Positions 5,679 to 10,337 of a stretch of 10,337 nucleotides of DNA are shown here, in pieces. Both the position numbers and the translations under genes were made by a program. The stretch is from positions 1-10,337 of the forward strand of contig CAYTKP010000031.1 of NCBI GenBank assembly GCA_964438695.1, in the 5' to 3' direction. Source of the stretch: Phoenicimicrobium sp964438695 (GTDB taxonomy: Bacteria > Atribacterota > Phoenicimicrobiia > Phoenicimicrobiales > Phoenicimicrobiaceae). The notes below the pieces were generated by a model. That model searched no databases and was not told the origin of the DNA. It worked only from the letters and a program-made list of their open reading frames with translations. Position 1 is the stretch's first letter, and every line of letters starts with the position of its first letter.

Positions 5679-6578
5679 TTATCTGGGCCACTGTTTTTTG
5701 GGGAAATAATTGTAAGTAAGAAAATATTGGTTAATTACTGCATTAGGCCATCTGCTGATTATGATCATTTTTTTCTTTTTTAACAATCTACGCAGTTCTA
5801 TATATTTGGAAAAATTAGTAAAATCTTTATAACTTCCCGTGAATCTTTTAGGCCAATCTTGAGCTAAAGGATGGTGAGGATTTTTAATACTTTTATTTAA
5901 TTCTCGGTATCTTTCAGTCATATCTTTTATTCTAATTCTTTTGCCAATTTTTTCAAATATAGCTTCCGGGTGTAATTTTTCCCATCTTAAAGGTAAAGAT
6001 CCGTGTTCACCCCATTCTACATTTATTCTGGCCCTTTGATTATGAAGATTAGCATCTTTAACCGCCTCTTCAGTAGAAAGTATAGCCTTATGAAAATAAG
6101 TGTATACGCCGGTTACTTTTTCTTTCTTTTTATCAAATTCTATCCATACTACCTCGTGGTCGGAAGGGTCATTATCTCCCGGATAATCAATATCATCCTC
6201 CCAGAATAGATTGTAAGCAATAATCGATCTTTTCGGATGAATCACTGCTACTAAATCTTTAAGTTTGAAATATTCTTTAATATTGGCAAATAACCTGGGG
6301 GCAAATTTATGGACTAATTTTACATCAGCTTCGGAGGGCATAAGAGGGAGATCTAATTTTAACACCACTTCATATTCACTACTTGCTTCCATCAATCGTC
6401 TCATCAAATGATAGGAATAGCCTAGTTGATAGTGGTATAGGAAATTGTTTGGATCTAATTTTATCGCCCTCTGATAATTTTCTATGGCTTTATTGAGTAT
6501 TAATAGATTTCTCCCGTAAGCCTCATATGTTTCCCGGTGTATTTCTCCATTTTCGAAATAATTTTTCGCCATAACCAT
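5679..6578 (-). CDS. TPR-repeat protein with unrecognised C-terminal domain
   Basis: I number residues from this ATG (299 residues). About residues 22-76 form one and a half tetratricopeptide repeats: KAIENYQRAIKLDPNNF followed by YHYQLGYSYHLMRRLMEASS, with the usual A/Y/L/P spacing. The rest (about 90-299) matches no family I can name. It contains an acidic, His-containing segment, DIDYPGDNDPSDHEVVWIEFD, then GVYTYFHKA and WGEHGSLPL. The D-x-E-V-V-W-I plus later H-G-S pattern faintly recalls the D-W-E-H-V...H-G core of NPP1/Vps62-like folds; this is only an impression. There is no signal peptide or membrane segment, so a cytoplasmic location is likely. A GTG at 6590 would add four residues, but GAGG (6588-6585) overlaps it and sits six bases before this ATG, which decides the start. 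It heads a possible operon with nfi 50 bases downstream. Confidence 0.75.
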   Translation of the reverse strand: MVMAKNYFENGEIHRETYEAYGRNLLILNKAIENYQRAIKLDPNNFLYHYQLGYSYHLMRRLMEASSEYEVVLKLDLPLMPSEADVKLVHKFAPRLFANIKEYFKLKDLVAVIHPKRSIIAYNLFWEDDIDYPGDNDPSDHEVVWIEFDKKKEKVTGVYTYFHKAILSTEEAVKDANLHNQRARINVEWGEHGSLPLRWEKLHPEAIFEKIGKRIRIKDMTERYRELNKSIKNPHHPLAQDWPKRFTGSYKDFTNFSKYIELRRLLKKKKMIIISRWPNAVINQYFLTYNYFPKKQWPR

Positions 6579-6584
6579 ATTTAT

Positions 6585-6588
6585 CCTC
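6585..6588 (-). promoter_or_regulatory. Ribosome-binding site deciding the TPR-protein start
   Basis: GAGG on the minus strand is followed by the six-base spacer ATAAAT and then ATG at 6578. It overlaps the alternative GTG at 6590, which is therefore unlikely to be used. A second ATG at 6572 is also possible but further from the site. Confidence 0.5.
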
Positions 6589-6788
6589 ACTTTCCAAGTG
6601 ATATTTTTCTAAATTTGTATATTATTATTATTCGACGTCTTTATGAAAAATCCTTCTTTTTTATTAGCCGTTAATATATAGCATAGGGGATAATGTTTAA
6701 CTTATAAAAAACAGTGATGAATAATATAAATTAGTGATTAGTATCAAGTTTCAGATTACTAATTACTCATCAATTATGACTAATTCAT

Positions 6789-6812
6789 AATTTATATTCT
6801 AATTTATATTCT
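6789..6812. repeat. Two exact tandem copies of a 12-base unit
   Basis: AATTTATATTCT occurs at 6789-6800 and again at 6801-6812 without a gap. It lies upstream of the candidate promoter at 6853. The AT-rich duplication most likely arose by slippage. It could serve as an UP-like or protein-binding element, but nothing proves this. Confidence 0.7.
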
Positions 6813-6852
6813 ATAATATTATAAAATAATATTTGAAATTTTGTAAAAATAG

Positions 6853-6881
6853 TTGAATAATTAGTTTGTGTGTATTATAAT
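6853..6881 (+). promoter_or_regulatory. Sigma-70-type promoter for the DUF2179 gene
   Basis: TTGAAT (6853-6858) and a perfect TATAAT (6876-6881) are separated by exactly 17 bases. Transcription would begin near 6888, leaving a leader of about 65 bases that ends in AAAAGGAG and the ATG at 6953. This is the clearest promoter in the window, with the caution that AT-rich DNA yields such matches by chance. Confidence 0.5.
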
Positions 6882-6952
6882 TGCCTCTGATTTAAAAATA
6901 AGTGGAAATATCTAATTTTAATTTAGTAATCGAGTAAAAGGAGAGAAACAAA

Positions 6953-7513
6953 ATGAATATAGCGGAATTAATTACCAGAGCGATGGATTCGAATATCTAT
7001 TTAGGAGCGGGAATTATTTTCTTTTCTCGGGTGATAGATGTAACCTTAGGCACTTTTCGGGTTCAGATGATAGTAAAAAGAAAAAAGCTCATTGCTGGAA
7101 TACTGGGGTTTTTTGAAGTTTTGATATTTATTTTAATTGTAAGCAAAGTAATTCAGGATATCGGTAATTGGCTTAATGTATTAGCCTATTGCGGTGGTTT
7201 TGCGGTAGGAAATATTGGAGGTATCTATATAGCAGATAAAGTATTTAAAGAAATAATTTCGGTAGGAATTATCTCCAGGACTAAGTGGCAGGAGATTGAA
7301 CAGAGACTGCGAGATGAAGGATTTGGAGTTACCCGTAATGTAGGTTATGGCAAAGATGGTGAAGTTCAGGTATTACGGGTTATATGCGAAAGAAACCATT
7401 TTCCCAAAGTTAAGGATATTTCTATGGAATATGACCGTAAAGCTTTTATTACCTCTTATCTTATAACTGGAAAATACGGTGGTCGTTTTTATGGAATAAA
7501 GAGTAAAATATAG
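6953..7513 (+). CDS. DUF2179/UPF0316 membrane protein
   Basis: The 186-residue protein fits the UPF0316 family of unknown function. The N-terminal half has three hydrophobic segments at about 16-34, 46-66 and 75-95. Family motifs include RVIDVTLGTFRV (26-37), GFFEVLIF (52-59) and GFAVGNIGGIYI (82-93). The C-terminal half (about 108-182) is a soluble DUF2179 domain with EGFGVTRNVGYGKDGEVQVL and the ending AFITSYLITGKYGGRFYG. In other bacteria DUF2179 is also the cytoplasmic C-terminal domain of YitT-type membrane proteins; its ligand is not established to my knowledge. Length is normal. The start is fixed by AAAAGGAG nine bases upstream. It is transcribed alone from a good promoter and converges on the nucleotidyltransferase gene with a 24-base gap. 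Confidence 0.9.
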   Translation: MNIAELITRAMDSNIYLGAGIIFFSRVIDVTLGTFRVQMIVKRKKLIAGILGFFEVLIFILIVSKVIQDIGNWLNVLAYCGGFAVGNIGGIYIADKVFKEIISVGIISRTKWQEIEQRLRDEGFGVTRNVGYGKDGEVQVLRVICERNHFPKVKDISMEYDRKAFITSYLITGKYGGRFYGIKSKI

Positions 7514-7537
7514 TAAAAAATTTAAAATAAATCTCCA

Positions 7538-8335
7538 TTATAAAAAAGCCCTAGTGGATCTTTTTTTAGCAATCATTTCTCTAATTTTTTCTAACTGCAT
7601 AGGTTTGTCAATATCTAAAGCAATTTCGGGGGGAGAGGAAATAGCTTTCCCCCTGAATCCTGCAAATAATTCCGAAAATTTCTTTTCTAAATCTCTCACC
7701 GACAGATATTTTCTTAGATATTTCAGGGCAATTTGCGGGCCTAATAGTCGAGCCATTTTTAGGGGATGTTTTCTAAAATAGATAAATTGGTTAATCGTCT
7801 CTTCAAACTTAGTGATAATTTGAGGATTTATTAAGGAGATATTTCCTCCAGTGAAAGATCCATCGAATAGATTAGCATATGTCCTTCTTAATTCTGGGAA
7901 GGGGTAGGATTTTTGGTATATCTCCTTCTCAATTATAGGATAATAGAGGTCAAAACCAGGGAATTTATAACATTCTTTTATAAAATAATCAATATGTTCT
8001 TCAGTTACTAATGGTATATCACAGGTGGAAATTAAAACGAGAGGGTCCTTTTGTAATAATTGTGTTCCTGATTTTAAAGTATCAATAATAGTTTGACCCT
8101 CAGGGATAGTTAAGTCAACCATATCTTTAACCAATCTTTGCACTTTTTCTGGACCTGCTACTATGATTCTCTCAATGTATTTAGCTTTTTTGAAGGCTTT
8201 AATTACTTGAAGAATCATAGGTTTGCCTTGAGGAATTATTTCGATTAAGGCTTTATTTTCTTTTTTGGTAAATTTTCTTAAACTTATTTTGGTTTTTCCG
8301 CCCGCCAGCAGCAGGACATTTATTTTTTTTGACAT
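7538..8335 (-). CDS. MobA-like nucleotidyltransferase family protein
   Basis: The 265-residue protein has the GT-A fold signature of NTP-transferases: LLLAGGKTK (8-16) for nucleotide phosphate binding, KALIEI (28-33), GKPMILQVIKAF (37-48), STCDIPLVTEEH (103-114) with D106 as metal ligand, FTGGNISLIN (161-170) and ALDIDKP (239-245) with a second acidic metal site. These are the standard positions in MobA-like and sugar-phosphate nucleotidyltransferases. The substrate is not readable. The extra segment at about 175-235 lies between the GGN and DIDKP motifs and is longer than in MobA, where molybdopterin is the acceptor. There is no moaA/moeA neighbour, so I do not call it mobA. AGGAG (8348-8352) lies 12 bases before the ATG, a long spacing. 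The neighbours (DUF2179 membrane protein, MGMT) give no pathway. Confidence 0.85.
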   Translation of the reverse strand: MSKKINVLLLAGGKTKISLRKFTKKENKALIEIIPQGKPMILQVIKAFKKAKYIERIIVAGPEKVQRLVKDMVDLTIPEGQTIIDTLKSGTQLLQKDPLVLISTCDIPLVTEEHIDYFIKECYKFPGFDLYYPIIEKEIYQKSYPFPELRRTYANLFDGSFTGGNISLINPQIITKFEETINQFIYFRKHPLKMARLLGPQIALKYLRKYLSVRDLEKKFSELFAGFRGKAISSPPEIALDIDKPMQLEKIREMIAKKRSTRAFL

Positions 8336-8552
8336 ATTGCTAATGGACTCCTGACTTCTGAATTCTAGCTTCTGGCCCCAACTTTCTTTGCGAGATACGA
8401 ATTTAGCTTTTCACTTTTTGTTTTAAGTTTTTAGCTGTATAATGATAACTGTAAACTCGTATTTTAATACTAGCAACTATTCACTATTCACTAACTAACT
8501 AATTTAAATTATATAATAAAAATAGTGACAAGACAAAAAAAGGAGACAAGAT
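8336..8552. other. Divergent intergenic region with short repeated words
   Basis: This 217-base gap between divergent genes contains TTCTG/TTCTA repeats (8348-8376), GATACGAATTTA (8394-8405, identical to 5670-5681) and (CTATTCA)x2 followed by (CTAA)x3 (8477-8502). Plus-strand TATAAT strings occur at 8438-8443 and 8512-8517, but neither has a good -35 partner, so the methyltransferase promoter is not assigned. The AGGAG used by the nucleotidyltransferase gene is part of the TTCTG-rich segment. Confidence 0.45.
8477..8502. repeat. Short tandem repeats CTATTCA x2 and CTAA x3
   Basis: CTATTCA is repeated at 8477-8483 and 8484-8490, followed directly by three CTAA units (8491-8502). The tract lies about 50 bases before the methyltransferase start. 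Its simple sequence suggests slippage. Confidence 0.7.
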
Positions 8553-9113
8553 ATGGTGAAAAATATTTTCAAATATGCTATTTTTTTGACATCCTGGGGG
8601 TGGGCAGGATTTGTGGCTGATCAGCAGGGTTTACGCTTTTTGTTTTTACCCGAACAAAGAAAAGAAGATGTCGTTCTTGAATTAAGAAAAAATTTAAATA
8701 ACAACAGTATCAGTAATATAAATAATATTGGAGAAGAAAATAGGGATTATAGGGATTTAATTCGCAAAATTAAGGATTATTTTGTAGGTAAGAAGGTTGA
8801 CTTTTCGGACTGTCAGTTAAATTTAGACAAATTTACTAATTTTCAGAAGAAAATTTTACAAGTGGTTAGAAAAATTCCTTATGGCGAAACCAGAAGTTAC
8901 AAATGGGTAGCTCAGACTGCGGGTTATCCCCGAGCCTATCGGGCAGTGGGAAACGTTATGAAGAATAATCCTATTCCCCTGATTATTCCCTGTCATCGGG
9001 TGATAAAAAATAATGGTATGCTGGGTGGTTTTTCTGGCCCAGCAGGGATTGCCTTAAAGAAGAAGATGATAGATTTAGAATCCATTTCAAAAAGCAAACC
9101 GAAGGTAATCTAG
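8553..9113 (+). CDS. ogt: Methylated-DNA--protein-cysteine methyltransferase
   Basis: This 186-residue suicide repair protein moves the alkyl group from O6-alkylguanine in DNA to its own cysteine. The C-terminal domain (about 92-177) has every key feature: KIPYGETRSY (107-116), the helix-turn-helix RAVGNVMKNNP (130-140) with the base-flipping Arg at 130, and the active site IPCHRV (145-150) with nucleophile C147 and H148. GGFSGPAGIALKKKMIDLE (158-176) closes the active site. The N-terminal domain (1-90) is poorly conserved and contains an Asn/Ser-rich insert (48-60). There is no AraC or Ada metal-binding part, so it is an Ogt-type stand-alone protein. The symbol ogt is by family. AGGAG lies seven bases before the ATG. 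It converges on the HPP gene, with a hairpin overlapping its stop. Confidence 0.95.
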   Translation: MVKNIFKYAIFLTSWGWAGFVADQQGLRFLFLPEQRKEDVVLELRKNLNNNSISNINNIGEENRDYRDLIRKIKDYFVGKKVDFSDCQLNLDKFTNFQKKILQVVRKIPYGETRSYKWVAQTAGYPRAYRAVGNVMKNNPIPLIIPCHRVIKNNGMLGGFSGPAGIALKKKMIDLESISKSKPKVI

Positions 9114-9134
9114 GGGCACGAGACATCGTGCCTC
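9113..9134. repeat. Perfect-looking palindrome/hairpin between convergent genes
   Basis: GGGGCACGA (9113-9121) and TCGTGCCTC (9126-9134) pair over 9 bp with a single G-T wobble around the loop GACA. The stem begins on the last base of the methyltransferase stop codon and ends eight bases before the HPP stop. Neither strand shows a T-run after it, so it is not a classic intrinsic terminator, but a bidirectional stem here could still limit convergent transcription or protect mRNA ends. Its GC content is far above the surroundings, which is also how REP-like palindromes mobilised by Y1 transposases look; a transposase relic of that group is at 3306-3497. Confidence 0.6.
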
Positions 9135-9142
9135 AAAGATAT

Positions 9143-9649
9143 TTAGACTAGATCTCTTAGCCAGGATTTTAATAGATATTTGATAATAGATAAGGTGATT
9201 ACCGTTATCAGGATGATAAGTATACTTGAATAATTCCAGCCTTGCACCGTTATCCCTAATGCGGTACCAGCTGCGGGAGGATGTTCGGTATTAGTAATAA
9301 CCATTATAAAGATGGATAATCCGACAGAGAGTGCCGGAATGATTACTTCTATCATATCTTTAGAGATAAAAGAGGTCTCGGTTATTAAATTTAAAGAAGA
9401 AAGATATAAGCAAAAAATTCCAACTATAATACCAATTAGATGTCCACCTATAACTTTTCTGGGTTGAGCGGGAGGGTAGTTAGGCATAGCAAAGATTATG
9501 AAAGTAGTTGCTCCCAAAGAGGCAACCACAGCAGTATGAGTGAAGGTATTTAATAAATAAAAAATTACTACCAGAGAAAGGGTGGCTAATATGCTTTGCA
9601 TAATATAAAAGTGAAAGTTTTTTTTAAATTTTTTATCGAATAAATACAT
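9143..9649 (-). CDS. HPP-family integral membrane protein
   Basis: The 168-residue membrane protein has hydrophobic segments at about 17-35, 41-56, 66-86, 99-119 and 141-161. The HPP family motifs are present: SLGATTFIIFAMPNYPPAQPRKV (44-66, described by its key G-A and P-x-x-P-x-x-Q-P-R positions), GGHLIG (68-73) and NTEHPPAAGTALG (120-132), whose H-P-P gives the family its name. Plant and cyanobacterial members have been linked to nitrite transport; the role here is unknown. It lies 24 bases after the RCK gene on the same strand and is probably co-transcribed with it. No Shine-Dalgarno site is seen: the sequence before the ATG is A-rich (AATTAAAAAAAAG). It may be translated by coupling or from an unstructured leader. 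Confidence 0.9.
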   Translation of the reverse strand: MYLFDKKFKKNFHFYIMQSILATLSLVVIFYLLNTFTHTAVVASLGATTFIIFAMPNYPPAQPRKVIGGHLIGIIVGIFCLYLSSLNLITETSFISKDMIEVIIPALSVGLSIFIMVITNTEHPPAAGTALGITVQGWNYSSILIILITVITLSIIKYLLKSWLRDLV

Positions 9650-9673
9650 CTTTTTTTTAATTATATTTTTAAT

Positions 9674-10330
9674 TTATTGGTTAGACTTATTGGCTAATTT
9701 AGTAATTTTTTCCGTCTCCCCAATTACGATTAAAAAATCCCCCTTTCTTATTACATCTTTTGCCTGGGGTGAAATATTGAATTTATCGTCTCTTTTAATA
9801 GCCAAAACATTTATTCCATATTTATTTCGTAAGTCTAATTCACTTAAAGTTTTATCTTCAAAATCAGATGATGCCTCAATCTCGATAATACTATAATCAG
9901 GTTCCAGTTCTATATAATCTTTAATGTTGGGGGTAATTAAACTACGAGCAATTCTTATTCCCATATCTCTTTCAGGAAATACTATTTTATCCACTCCGAT
10001 CTTTTCTAAAACCTTGGCGTGGAGATTATTTTGGGCTTTTGCGATAACATATTTTATCCCCATTTCTTTTAGTATAATAGTAGTCAATATACTTGATTCT
10101 AAATTCGAGGCTACCCCTACAATTGCTGCGTCAAAATTTTTTGCTCCCAGTTCGGTCAATGCCTTTTCCTCAGTGATATCTGCCTGAACAACTTCAGTAA
10201 TTTTATTTTTTAAGTCATCTACTCTTTCAACATCATTATCTACCCCCAGGACTTCATATCCCATTTCTGCTAAGGTGATGGCTACTGCTGAACCAAACCT
10301 ACCTAAACCAAGAACTATAAATTGTTTCAT
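9674..10330 (-). CDS. RCK/TrkA-N potassium-channel regulatory protein (KtrA-like)
   Basis: The 218-residue cytoplasmic protein is the regulatory subunit type of Trk/Ktr potassium uptake systems, which binds NAD(H) or ATP/ADP as an octameric ring below a membrane pore. The N-terminal RCK_N Rossmann domain (1-120) has VLGLGRFG (6-13) and the acidic D31 at the end of strand 2 (GVDND), then QADITE (49-54). The C-terminal RCK_C domain (about 137-210) shows the pattern IEIEASSDFEDKTLSEL...GINVLAIKR...GDFLIVIGE; this domain binds c-di-AMP in some Gram-positive KtrA proteins. Length equals that of KtrA (about 220), half that of two-lobed TrkA. The start ATG is seven bases inside the window edge, so its ribosome site and any pore-subunit gene upstream cannot be fully seen. 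HPP follows 24 bases downstream. Confidence 0.9.
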   Translation of the reverse strand: MKQFIVLGLGRFGSAVAITLAEMGYEVLGVDNDVERVDDLKNKITEVVQADITEEKALTELGAKNFDAAIVGVASNLESSILTTIILKEMGIKYVIAKAQNNLHAKVLEKIGVDKIVFPERDMGIRIARSLITPNIKDYIELEPDYSIIEIEASSDFEDKTLSELDLRNKYGINVLAIKRDDKFNISPQAKDVIRKGDFLIVIGETEKITKLANKSNQ

Positions 10331-10337
10331 GGTAATT

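Larger units (their letters stand above)
6591..6952. other. Divergent AT-rich intergenic region
   Basis: These 362 bases separate the minus-strand TPR gene from the plus-strand DUF2179 gene and should hold promoters for both. A good plus-strand promoter is seen at 6853-6881. Nothing equally convincing is seen for the minus strand. The middle (6715-6815) is made of short A/T-rich echoes such as ATTAGTGATTAG, ATTACTAATTAC and CTAATTTATATT, with an exact 12-base tandem duplication at 6789-6812. No RNA gene or coding frame is supported. Confidence 0.5.

Noticed and set aside
6715..6815. A riboswitch or small RNA in the AT-rich echo region
   Set aside because: The inverted and direct echoes are imperfect and A/T only. 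No conserved riboswitch core was recognised, and the good promoter lies downstream of them.
7514..7537. A terminator between the convergent DUF2179 and nucleotidyltransferase genes
   Set aside because: No stem longer than three base pairs could be formed in the gap or its edges.
1..10337. CRISPR array, tRNA/rRNA, prophage or toxin-antitoxin system
   Set aside because: No regularly spaced repeats, no cloverleaf or rRNA-like sequence, and no phage or paired toxin-antitoxin genes were found on either strand.

Overview
The window is AT-rich bacterial chromosome. It has nine intact-looking protein genes, most of them household or repair functions, and a left third full of decayed gene pieces. A lipoprotein signal peptide, Shine-Dalgarno sites of the AAGGAG type, TTGAAT/TATAAT-like promoter sequence and the gene families all point to a bacterium. 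The strongly A/T-biased codons and the gene mix (CinA, endonuclease V, UPF0316/DUF2179, HPP, RCK) would fit an uncultured low-GC lineage such as Atribacterota or a clostridia-like Firmicute. The sequence alone does not settle which. No rRNA, tRNA, CRISPR array, phage or plasmid module is visible.

Left region (1-3500). This is the accessory part. Positions 1-674 hold no intact gene, but they contain a short minus-strand frame with a Walker-B-like IIDEP motif (6-107) and a plus-strand coding relic spread over three frames (357-630). A lipoprotein with a clan GH-A glycosidase signature (675-1706, +) follows a 14-bp inverted repeat. On the minus strand gmd (GDP-mannose 4,6-dehydratase, 2058-3059) is intact. 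The gene that should follow it, an RMD-type reductase, survives only as a 77-codon internal fragment (1816-2049). A hairpin at 1697-1730 could terminate this minus-strand unit. A C-terminal fragment of an IS200/REP-associated (Y1) transposase lies at 3306-3497. The picture is a surface-glycan locus eroded by deletion and transposition.

Middle region (3500-6590). Three minus-strand genes read in the order TPR protein with an unrecognised C-terminal domain, endonuclease V (nfi), then cinA (MoCF-like domain plus PncC NMN deamidase domain). The first two are tightly spaced and may be co-transcribed. cinA follows after an AT-rich gap of 165 bp. The nominal first codons of both upstream genes overlap the likely ribosome-binding site, so their true starts are probably slightly downstream (6578 and 5610).

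Right region (6591-10337). A DUF2179/UPF0316 membrane protein (+) sits behind a good sigma-70-type promoter and converges on a MobA-like nucleotidyltransferase (-). A methylated-DNA cysteine methyltransferase (+) converges on a two-gene minus-strand unit of an RCK/TrkA-N protein followed by an HPP-family membrane protein. A near-perfect 9-bp hairpin lies between that convergent pair. nfi and the methyltransferase both deal with chemically damaged DNA, and CinA's C-terminal domain recycles NMN, the by-product of NAD-dependent DNA ligase. The RCK-HPP pair suggests regulated ion or solute movement. No obvious defence or otherwise novel multi-gene system is present. The most unusual items are the TPR protein's unknown domain, the RCK-HPP pairing and the decayed gmd-rmd locus.
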